Part shown: one piece after another, positions 19,208 through 26,553 of the stretch
Numbering within the stretch: position 1 is the stretch's first letter
Layout of the letters: each line of letters opens with the position of its first letter
Assembly (NCBI RefSeq): GCF_947492645.1
Contig: NZ_CANLMZ010000012.1
Location: 27,220 to 91,219, forward strand
Length of the DNA: 64,000 nucleotides
Direction of reading: 5' to 3'
From: an uncultured Pontibacter sp.
GTDB taxonomy: Bacteria > Bacteroidota > Bacteroidia > Cytophagales > Hymenobacteraceae
The notes under the pieces: model-generated
Told to the model about the DNA's origin: nothing
Seen by the model: the letters and a program-made list of their open reading frames with translations, nothing else
Databases searched by the model: none
Made by a program: the position numbers and the translations under genes

Positions 19208-19784
19208 ATGCCAAATTTATACATCATATCGGGTTGTAACGGTGCTGGAAAAACAACAGCTTCCTTCACCGTCCTTCCTGAAATGCTAGGCTGCCGTGAA
19301 TTTGTTAATGCAGATGAGATTGCACGCGGACTCTCTCCTTTTCAACCAGAAAAGGTGGCCGTAGAAGCAGGCAGAATAATGCTTCAACGAATTGACGAGC
19401 TACTAAGAAAGAAGGAAGAGTTTGCCCTTGAAACAACACTCGCTACAAGAAGCTACGCGCAGACAATCAAGAAAGCCAGGGAAAGTGGGTATAATGTTAC
19501 CCTCGTTTATTTCTGGTTAGCATCTCCTGAGCTAGCCATAACAACGTGTAAAGAACCGAGTAGCGGAAGATGGTCACCATATCCCCGAAGATGTAATCCG
19601 TAGAAGATATAAAAAGGGAGTTAAAAACCTCTTTGAGTTATTCATCCCTATTTGTGATTATTGGATAGTTATTGATAATTCACAAACACCATACAATATA
19701 GTGGCAGAAGGCCAGGAAGACCAAGAGTTGAAAATACAGAATCAAACTATTTGGGATAAGTTAAGAACATTAAGCCATGAATAA
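19208..19784 (+). pseudogene. Zeta-toxin-like P-loop kinase, interrupted by a one-base frameshift
   Basis: The first frame (112 codons) carries the Walker A loop SGCNGAGKTT (residues 8-17), NADEIARGLSP and the stretch FALETTLATRSY, all typical of zeta-toxin family kinases. After ELAIT the frame is lost and reaches a stop at 19603. Removing one A at 19543-19544 restores a 79-codon C-terminal part beginning RVKNRVAEDGHHIPEDVIRR, the conserved continuation of the family, and ending at 19784. Zeta toxins phosphorylate UDP-N-acetylglucosamine and block wall synthesis; distant members may act on other substrates. The break may be a real inactivation or a sequencing error. The gene overlaps the next ORF by eight bases. 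Confidence 0.8.
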
Positions 19785-19947
19785 GAATAAAATAGATACA
19801 GTTGATTTGCGGAACAAGATTTTAAAAGGTATAGACCTTGCAGTTGAGAAGCTTATCCGCAAAAAACAAAAAGAAGACGGAGAGCTTGTCTTCTCAAGAA
19901 ATGGAAAAGTGGTGATAGTAAAGGCTAAAGATTTATCGGCTGAGTAA
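19777..19947 (+). CDS. Small protein overlapping the zeta-toxin gene, candidate antitoxin or partner
   Basis: A 56-residue, lysine-rich protein starting with an ATG inside the last codons of the toxin gene, an overlap typical of translational coupling. It has an amphipathic first half (DLRNKILKGIDLAVEKLIRK) and a short beta-like tail (GELVFSRNGKVVIVKAKDLS). No family is recognised. In classical epsilon-zeta modules the antitoxin precedes the toxin, so the order here is reversed. The antitoxin role is inference from position only. Confidence 0.6.
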   Translation: MNKNKIDTVDLRNKILKGIDLAVEKLIRKKQKEDGELVFSRNGKVVIVKAKDLSAE

Positions 19948-20033
19948 AAAGCCCACCTCACAACATAGTGCAGCTTTAACCCTTGCTACGCAACGGGCTT
20001 CGGCTGCACGAGCACGTTAAATCTTATCATCAA

Positions 20034-20669
20034 TCAACGCTTCGGCGGCAGCTGCGGGTTTTCGATTCTGCGCTGCTGCACCAGCACTACACGGCGGCCG
20101 GTTATTTCCTCCAGCATTGGCTTTAGAATCTTTTCGGCGTTTTGCTGCGTCTGGCGGAGTATACCGGAGTTCAGGGCTGCTTTTTTCACGTTTTGCTCGG
20201 CATACTTATAGCTTTCTTCTACCAGGGCGGCATCCTGAAAGTATGTATTCTCTTTGCTGAACACTTTAGACTTGCTGTGGTCCACTTTGTAGTAGCATAT
20301 TTCAGGCTCAGGTAAACCCACCTGCACCACAGAGTCGCCTTCAAACACAATGTCTGCAGCAGTAATTTTTGTAAAGTCTACGCAGCCAACGGCCTCTCCA
20401 GAAACTATCAACACTACTTTAGAGTTTGGCACCCACCGCGACACATTCTTCTCATACTCCACAACATCCTTAAAATTGTAGCGCACCAGCTCCATCTTCC
20501 CCAAATCCTCCACAGATGTTAACACGCTGTTATGGGTTACAACAACTTTAGGTTCTTTATCCGCTGCATCCTCGCTAAAAAAGCCTTTTGCAAAACGCCA
20601 GAACATGAAGCCGGCCACAAGAACAACAATCCAGGGTATAAGTTTAATTACAAGTCGGAGTAAGGGCAT
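20034..20669 (-). CDS. DUF4230 domain-containing membrane-anchored protein
   Basis: A 211-residue protein with one N-terminal membrane helix (about residues 8-28) and a DUF4230 domain. The features are THNSVLTSVEDLGKMELVRY, then a beta-rich core (VVLIVSGEAVGCVDF), and a C-terminal helix with the pattern A-x2-NA-x-KIL-x-PMLE. The fold recalls SPFH-linked proteins, but no function is established. The C-terminal half should lie outside the inner membrane. No obvious operon partner. Confidence 0.85.
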   Translation of the reverse strand: MPLLRLVIKLIPWIVVLVAGFMFWRFAKGFFSEDAADKEPKVVVTHNSVLTSVEDLGKMELVRYNFKDVVEYEKNVSRWVPNSKVVLIVSGEAVGCVDFTKITAADIVFEGDSVVQVGLPEPEICYYKVDHSKSKVFSKENTYFQDAALVEESYKYAEQNVKKAALNSGILRQTQQNAEKILKPMLEEITGRRVVLVQQRRIENPQLPPKR

Positions 20670-20763
20670 GGGTGCGGCGATAATCTTAAAAATTTATGTT
20701 GTTTGATGACTACAGAACTGCAATCATAAACCAATAGTTGCAATAATTGTTCCTAAGCCAATT

Positions 20764-21663
20764 TTATACTTCTATGCCTAGCCGCTCTTTAAAGCCTGCG
20801 TTACCCTGCAGCCCTCCGGTGTGTACTGCTACAATGGTAGTGCCTCTCTCAAAATAACCTTTTTGTATAAGATCGAACAAGCCATACATCATTTTGCCCG
20901 TATAAACTGGCTCTAAGGGTATGGCGTGCTGCTCCTGAAATTGCTTCATAAAGCTAAGTAGTTCGGGCTTTACCTTGGCGTAACCACCAAAGTGGTAATC
21001 TGTAATTAACTGCCAGTTGCTATATTTATGCCCGCTGTAGTTCTGCACCAGTTCCTCAATCTCCTGCTGCAGAAACTCGCCTCCTTTTAAAGCCGGGAAG
21101 CCCAGTACTTTTTTCTCTCCTGCCAGGCCTGCAATTATACCTGCTATAGTACCACCCGTGCCTGAAGCACAGCATAGGTAATCATACTCTATGGCGATGT
21201 CCTCGATAATTTCGGTACAGCCTTTAACAGCCAGGTTGTTTGTGCCACCTTCCGGGATGATGCAGGGATTGTTGAACTGCGTTGCCAGTTCCTGCAAAAA
21301 ATTACTGTCGTGCTTTAGTTTATACTTTTCGCGGGAGATGTAGTGCAGCGCCATGCCGCAGGAACTGGCAAAGCTTAAAGTTGGATTTAAGGGCAGGTGC
21401 TCCTCTCCTCTGATGATACCGATGGTCTTAAAGCCATACTCTTTACCGGCTGCTGCCGTAGCAGCTATGTGGTTGGAGTAGGCACCGCCAAATGTAAGTA
21501 ATGTGCTTTTTTGCTGCTCCTGGGCCGCCTGCAGGTTATACTTTAGCTTGCGCCACTTATTGCCAGAAATGTGCGGGTGCAGCAGGTCTTCGCGCTTTAT
21601 CCACAACGTAATGCCATGTTCCTCCAACAGCGGGTCTTGCAGCTTTTGCAGCGGTGCTTCCAT
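20764..21663 (-). CDS. 1-aminocyclopropane-1-carboxylate deaminase / D-cysteine desulfhydrase family PLP enzyme
   Basis: A 299-residue fold-type II PLP enzyme. The PLP lysine lies in SGNKWRKLKYN (about residue 36), followed by the family motif TFGGAYSNHIAATAAAG. The phosphate-binding glycine run is CASGTGGTIAGIIAG and the C-terminus has VAVHTGGLQGN. Such enzymes break down D-cysteine or ACC to a keto acid, ammonia and, for D-cysteine, sulfide. The exact substrate cannot be set from sequence; D-cysteine desulfhydrase activity is the more common one in bacteria. ATG at 21663 is used rather than an upstream TTG. Confidence 0.85.
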   Translation of the reverse strand: MEAPLQKLQDPLLEEHGITLWIKREDLLHPHISGNKWRKLKYNLQAAQEQQKSTLLTFGGAYSNHIAATAAAGKEYGFKTIGIIRGEEHLPLNPTLSFASSCGMALHYISREKYKLKHDSNFLQELATQFNNPCIIPEGGTNNLAVKGCTEIIEDIAIEYDYLCCASGTGGTIAGIIAGLAGEKKVLGFPALKGGEFLQQEIEELVQNYSGHKYSNWQLITDYHFGGYAKVKPELLSFMKQFQEQHAIPLEPVYTGKMMYGLFDLIQKGYFERGTTIVAVHTGGLQGNAGFKERLGIEV

Positions 21664-21697
21664 ACGCAAGGGTATATACTAATTTCAAGTGCTTAGA

Positions 21698-21780
21698 TGT
21701 CATTCCGAGTTACGCGGGAAACCTGAAATATTGCGGGGCTACGAAATGCTCCAGATTTCTCACTAGCGTCCGAAACGACA
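21698..21780. repeat. Degenerate intergenic element with near-inverted ends
   Basis: The ends read TGTCATTCCGAG and CCGAAACGACA, an imperfect inverted pair. Elements bounded by TGTCATTCCGA...AATGACA are common dispersed intergenic repeats in related genomes, so this is probably a decayed copy. Only one clear copy is in the window, so the call rests on recall of the type. Confidence 0.4.
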
Positions 21781-21800
21781 GTTACTGCTCTTACACTACA

Positions 21801-21828
21801 AAAAGAAGCCCCAGCATTAACTGAGGCT
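21801..21828 (-). terminator. Terminator of the yfhO-like gene
   Basis: An 8-bp stem with one mismatch (AGCCCCAG at 21807-21814, CTGAGGCT at 21821-21828), followed on the minus strand by TTCTTTTT. It lies about 30 bases past the stop at 21855. Confidence 0.65.
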
Positions 21829-21854
21829 CCCATTATACTTTATACTTCAAACAC

Positions 21855-24290
21855 TTAATTTTTAACTATCTCCTCGCGCTGCTTTTTCTTAACCCCGTAA
21901 GCAATAGCGCCAAGTATAACCACTATCAGAATAATAGAAGAAATAAGCGAGATGGTATTGCCCAGGAAGTATGCCTTTGGCGCAAACTTAAACTCAATGG
22001 TATGTTTGCCGGCTGGCACCTGCATGGCACGCAGAATATAATTGGCACGGAAGTGGTCAACTGGTTTTCCATCTAAGTAAGCCTGCCAGCCATCAGCATA
22101 GTATACTTCCGAGAACACGACCAAACCATCCTGAGCTGCCTGATATTCATACTTCAGGTTGTTAGGATCGTAAGCCACCAGTTCTATGTTTGCGTTTTCG
22201 GCAGAGAATTCCTGCTTTTGCACCGGAAACTTATTTACGTCTATTACGGCTGTGGTACCGGCATCAAACATGGTAAGGGCTTCCAGTTCTTCGTCCGGAG
22301 ACTGCACCGGCTTTACCTGCTCCACGAACCAGGCGTTGCCAAGCGCACCTGGCACACGCTGCACCGGCTGCTGCGGGTTGCCTGTAATGGCATAGCGGGT
22401 GTTCAGCATGCGGTAAACCTCCATGTTGTTTTGAGAGATGTGGCGATCTATCACATCCTGGTAGCGGCGCAGTTTAGCCCCATGGTATCCACCAATAGAT
22501 TTATGGAAATACGAGGTACGGGCATCGTTAAATGGATTAGGCAAATTGATCACGCGGTAGCTCAGGTCCTTGTCTTGAAGTATGAGCTGGTCGGCCTGTG
22601 TTGGCTGGAAGTAGTTGGCCACCACCTGGCGCTGAAAATCATCGTTGTTCAGGTAGCGCTTGTCTACTGACCAGAGATCAACAAGTATAAGTATACCTAC
22701 TCCGGCTATAGCGACGGTGGCAGACAGTTTATTTTTAACATAGAAGTATAAAACACCGCCTGCCAAAAGTATAAACACTAGTGAGCGTAACGCGTCAGAG
22801 CGCATCATACTTTCACGGTCGGCACGAATGGCATCTATCGGAAACTGCGCCTGTATTAACTGCTGATCGGCACCAGACACAAAGCTGGCAGAGCCGGCAA
22901 AAAGCCACACCAATAAGCAAAGCCCTCCTGTTATACCACCTGATATCAACAGTTTTTTATCGAGGTCTTTAATCTGCGCATACTCTTTAAACAACCTCCA
23001 CAAGGCCAACATTGCCAGCAATGGTATGGCAACCTGTGCAATTACCAGCGCCGACGATACTGCCCTGAACTTGTTATACAGCGGGAAGTAATCGAACATG
23101 AAGTAGTTAAACGCTTCAAAATTCTTACCCCAGGCCAACACAATAGAAAGCACCGTACCGGCCACCAGCCAACTGGTCCAGCGGCGATCTACTATAAAGA
23201 GGCCCAGTATAAACAGGAACACGATAACAGCTCCCACATAAACCGGCCCACTCGTCATGGGCTGAGGGCCCCAGTACATAGGCAATCCTTGCTTTACAAT
23301 TTGCTCGGCCTGCACAGGTGGTGCACCTAGCTTTAGCAGGGCATTATAGGTTTCAGAGTCGGTATCTAGCGAAGAGCTGCTGCTACCGCCGTAAAAATCA
23401 GGAATCAATAAAGTGATGGTTTCGCCTACGCCGTAGCTCCAGTTAAAGGCATACTCGCGGTCAAGGCCGCTGCCTATATTTTCGCCGCTGTTTGGTTGCG
23501 TAAGCTCCGACTTGCCGCGTATGCTGTGGGCGCTATACTCTGCGGTAGTATAAAGCCTTCCAAAATTCACGCCTACAGCAAGTATAGCAGCTATCGCCAA
23601 TACCGCACCTCTTTTAAGCAAGTCTGCGATGGTACCGTGTTTAATTGCATAAAATACCTCAACAATACCAAAAACAACTACCAGCAGCAGCATGTAATAA
23701 GTCATCTGCAGGTGGTTAAAATGCAGGTTAAGTGTTAAGCCAAGTGCAAACAGGGCAGCACCCAGCCACAGGTTGCGGCGCAGCGTCACAATTAAACCAG
23801 CCAAAACCATTGGGATATAAGCAATCGTAAGCGACTTGGTATTATGCCCTGCCTCTAGTATGATGATGTTGTAGGAGGTAAACGCCAATGCAATAGCGCC
23901 TATGATGGCAAGCCAGGAACTCATGCCCATCGCTACAAACAAAATATAGCCACAAAGCAGCGTGATAAAGATATTACCCGCCAGCGCAGGCATATCGAAG
24001 GTAAGTATGGTGTGAATCGCTCCTGACCAATCGCCGGGGTAGCGGGTGTTGATAAGGTAAGACGGCATACCGCTGAACATGGAATTTGTCCAGAGGGCTT
24101 CTTCGCCGGTTGCCTCACGGTAATCCTGTATCTCTTTGGCGCCGCCTTTAAACTGCAGGATGTCGTGCTGTGAAAGGCCTTTGTCTTCGAATAGAACAGG
24201 CGCAAAGTATACCGCCGTCAGAAGTAAAAAAACTGCTACAGCAATAATATGCGGAAGCACATCACGCTTGAAGTTGAAGGGAGTTGTCAT
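21855..24290 (-). CDS. YfhO family membrane protein
   Basis: An 811-residue multi-pass protein of the YfhO family, GT-C-like enzymes tied to glycosylation of lipoteichoic acid in Firmicutes; their role in Bacteroidota is not known. It has about twelve to fourteen helices and a first large loop with the acidic motif LSQHDILQFKGGAKEI. The C-terminal soluble domain has VFSEVYYADGWQAYLDGKPVD, typical of the family, followed by a final helix. ATG at 24290 is used; the longer frame begins with TTG at 24299. The DUF4834 gene lies just upstream on the same strand (43 bases). Confidence 0.9.
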   Translation of the reverse strand: MTTPFNFKRDVLPHIIAVAVFLLLTAVYFAPVLFEDKGLSQHDILQFKGGAKEIQDYREATGEEALWTNSMFSGMPSYLINTRYPGDWSGAIHTILTFDMPALAGNIFITLLCGYILFVAMGMSSWLAIIGAIALAFTSYNIIILEAGHNTKSLTIAYIPMVLAGLIVTLRRNLWLGAALFALGLTLNLHFNHLQMTYYMLLLVVVFGIVEVFYAIKHGTIADLLKRGAVLAIAAILAVGVNFGRLYTTAEYSAHSIRGKSELTQPNSGENIGSGLDREYAFNWSYGVGETITLLIPDFYGGSSSSSLDTDSETYNALLKLGAPPVQAEQIVKQGLPMYWGPQPMTSGPVYVGAVIVFLFILGLFIVDRRWTSWLVAGTVLSIVLAWGKNFEAFNYFMFDYFPLYNKFRAVSSALVIAQVAIPLLAMLALWRLFKEYAQIKDLDKKLLISGGITGGLCLLVWLFAGSASFVSGADQQLIQAQFPIDAIRADRESMMRSDALRSLVFILLAGGVLYFYVKNKLSATVAIAGVGILILVDLWSVDKRYLNNDDFQRQVVANYFQPTQADQLILQDKDLSYRVINLPNPFNDARTSYFHKSIGGYHGAKLRRYQDVIDRHISQNNMEVYRMLNTRYAITGNPQQPVQRVPGALGNAWFVEQVKPVQSPDEELEALTMFDAGTTAVIDVNKFPVQKQEFSAENANIELVAYDPNNLKYEYQAAQDGLVVFSEVYYADGWQAYLDGKPVDHFRANYILRAMQVPAGKHTIEFKFAPKAYFLGNTISLISSIILIVVILGAIAYGVKKKQREEIVKN

Positions 24291-24332
24291 ATCTTTCAAA
24301 AACCTGAAAATAGGAGTTGAAAGATACTAGTT

Positions 24333-24623
24333 TTATTTTACTTCTTCATAATCGACATACTGCCCGCCATCGAAATCCTTGCGGTCTTTCTGCTCTGGTA
24401 TGTAGTCTATTTTTACACCGCCTTTGGTTTTTTCTTTGTTCTGCCCATTGTTCCTATGGAAGTCCTGGTAAGCCTGTTGCTGTTGCTTCATGTTGCTATA
24501 GAAGAACGTGCCGTTGCGCAGGCTCTTTTTCAGGAATAGGCCGATCAGGAACCTGAATAAGAAGGGTGCCACTAACCGGATAAAGAAGATGATAAGTAGG
24601 GTAACGAATATGAATTTGATCAT
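24333..24623 (-). CDS. DUF4834 family small membrane protein
   Basis: A 96-residue protein with one long hydrophobic N-terminal helix (IKFIFVTLLIIFFIRLVAPF) and a charged tail ending FDGGQYVDYEEVK, the hallmark of DUF4834. It precedes the yfhO-like gene on the same strand and is probably co-transcribed with it. The pairing hints at a shared envelope role, but no function is known. Confidence 0.82.
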   Translation of the reverse strand: MIKFIFVTLLIIFFIRLVAPFLFRFLIGLFLKKSLRNGTFFYSNMKQQQQAYQDFHRNNGQNKEKTKGGVKIDYIPEQKDRKDFDGGQYVDYEEVK

Positions 24624-25355
24624 GATAATGCTTTCTTGCTTAACGGATATACTGCAAAAACAGTACCTTTTCTGTTATACAAACCTCTTGCCAATACTTT
24701 TGTTTCTGACGTTTTGGCGGTAGCGCTGCAAAGATAAGAAGTATACTTGGTTAATGCTTGGGAGTTTAGCTTAGTTCCGTGGTTGTTTGTGGTATTGATT
24801 TATACTTTAGTTGTTGCTGTAATTTTCTGCCTTTCTATCTAGCTGATATTAATCCCCAGCCTTACTTGCCTACCGTTTAACCTTTGGCTTTGGTGCGCTC
24901 AAGGCCGCGTGGCCTCGCCTTTGGGCATCGCGCTGTCTATTGAAAGCTGCCTCCGCGCTGCTCCGGCTGCCGCTCACGCGGCACCGCAACAATAGAAGGC
25001 GCTCAACCCAAAGACTGGGATTGACACTTCTTCGCCTGGGGCTGTTGCGACAGGGAACAGGTTCCCCTTCCCGGAGGGGGCTGGGGTGGGGTGGGTTCAT
25101 AGTAGCTTCTGCCCGACCTCCCTGCTACCAAGATCCTTTCAGGATGACAAAGTGAACAAAGCGTTACTATTACAATGACAGCAGAAGCAGTAACCAAAAA
25201 CTCACCGTCTTACACAAAGTGGGCAGGGGTGGTTGGACCCGGCATTGCAAAAAGTTAAGTATGGAAACTTGTACCACCTCTACTATGGGCTAAATAACCG
25301 CGCTATAAGTAAACTTCTTCCTAGCTTAAGGGGAAGCCCTCCGGCAAAAAATCCC
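24624..25355. other. Gene-free region with repeat-like, GC-rich block
   Basis: About 730 bases without a believable gene. The short ORFs on both strands translate to low-complexity Pro/Arg-rich peptides that look like read-through of repeat DNA. The first 250 bases are AT-rich and the part from about 24881 is much richer in G+C (listed next). Confidence 0.6.
24881..25165. repeat. Probable dispersed intergenic repeat
   Basis: A GC-rich block with short internal palindromes (AGGCCGCGTGGCCT near 24902), a G-rich stretch GGAGGGGGCTGGGGTGGGG near 25073, and the tail AAGATCCTTTCAGGATGACA at 25129-25148. Such pieces are familiar from multi-copy intergenic repeats in Bacteroidota. No transposase is present. 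No second copy was seen in the window. Confidence 0.45.
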
Positions 25356-26282
25356 TTACCTCCTGCTCCCGCCACCGAAGCTGGCCTGCAGGCCGATTGA
25401 TGGAATAAAGGTCATGCCGGAAAAACTATGCGTCGCGTTATTTAACAACTTGTAATCGCCGTAATTCTGGTAGTAAACTGTAAGCGCAGGCAGAATGTAG
25501 ATGTACTTGAAACCAAACTTTGCATTTACGAAAAAGCCGTACGAGCCAAAGCTGTTCTTCTCCATCAGCGGGTTTACTTTGTCTACCTCGCCTCCGGCTT
25601 TCTTAAACAGGTCGCCGGGGTCAAAGCCATACTTTATAAACGTGTGGTTGTAAACAGCACCAAAGGCTATACTTCCTGTCTCCTCCTCGGGCCCAAACGA
25701 TTTACTGAAGATGATGGGAACTGTGATATCCTTACGCTTGGCCGTGAACTGCAGTACCGGCTGTAGCTTATCCAGGAACAGGTTGTCTATCCAATCAGAG
25801 CTTTGCCCCGCGTATTGCAGGCCTATGCTGCCGTACCAATCACCAACGCCCGGGTTTTCTGGTGTGCCGGTTGGGCCCATAAACTGGTATTGCGTATCAA
25901 ACACATGCACCCCAGAGGCAAATTTATACCCAACATCCACGCGTGGCGCTAAGCCGTAGCGCAGGTAAAAATCAAAGGTAGGGCCTACCGGATCCAGGGC
26001 ATAGGCCAGTAACGCTTTAGTTGCTGTCTCTATCTCGTTGTCGTAATAAACCGAGTCTTTTTTAGAGATGGCGTCCACGGTTGCCTTTGCAATATCATCT
26101 AACTGGCCAATAGGCTCTGTGGCAACATTGCCGCCAAAATTTATACCTGCTTTAAACTGGCCGGGAGCCGTTACTTTACCTGAGTTTATGACAGCGCGTG
26201 GAGCTGTACAGCCGGCTGCAAGTACCAGCAGCAGCAAAAAGCCCCAAATACTTTTACTCTTTACAAGTATATTCTTCTTCAT
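25356..26282 (-). CDS. Outer-membrane lipoprotein, beta-barrel-like, unknown function
   Basis: A 308-residue protein. The ATG at 26282 (MKKNILVKSKS) gives a signal peptide with lipobox LAAGC (Cys25); the longer frame from 26363 has no signal and is rejected. The mature part alternates hydrophobic residues (FDFYLRYGLAPRVDVGYKF, ALTVYYQNYG) and ends FIPSIGLQASFGGGSRR, as in small outer-membrane barrels. No named family is recognised. It has no operon partner. Confidence 0.75.
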   Translation of the reverse strand: MKKNILVKSKSIWGFLLLLVLAAGCTAPRAVINSGKVTAPGQFKAGINFGGNVATEPIGQLDDIAKATVDAISKKDSVYYDNEIETATKALLAYALDPVGPTFDFYLRYGLAPRVDVGYKFASGVHVFDTQYQFMGPTGTPENPGVGDWYGSIGLQYAGQSSDWIDNLFLDKLQPVLQFTAKRKDITVPIIFSKSFGPEEETGSIAFGAVYNHTFIKYGFDPGDLFKKAGGEVDKVNPLMEKNSFGSYGFFVNAKFGFKYIYILPALTVYYQNYGDYKLLNNATHSFSGMTFIPSIGLQASFGGGSRR

Positions 26283-26491
26283 ATTATAAGTTTTTAAGAT
26301 CAGCGGGAAGTAACAAATTGCTCTACGGCAAAAGCTTTGCGCAGGCTTTCGAAAACATGTCAATTATCCGGCCATATTTGGTTTTAAAGCCACTCCCGCC
26401 CATACTTTTTATTTAAATCTCCTGAATAGCATCCCCTTAAAGCTGCAAACAACAATACATCTCCCGGGGATGTACCGAAGCTACTCGCATG

Positions 26492-26545
26492 GCTATAAAG
26501 AAGAAGCCCTTTCCTGAGTTCAGGAAAGGGCTTCTTCTTTATAGC
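26492..26545. terminator. Terminator downstream of carB
   Basis: A perfect 26-bp inverted repeat (26492-26517 with 26520-26545) with almost no loop; the real loop is probably AGTT. Core AAGAAGCCCTTTCC. It ends only eight bases past the carB stop. Confidence 0.9.
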
Positions 26546-26553
26546 TAGTAATA

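Noticed and set aside
25003..25197. Short ORFs across the GC-rich intergenic block
   Set aside because: The translations are Pro/Arg-rich and look like read-through of repeat DNA; no start signals.
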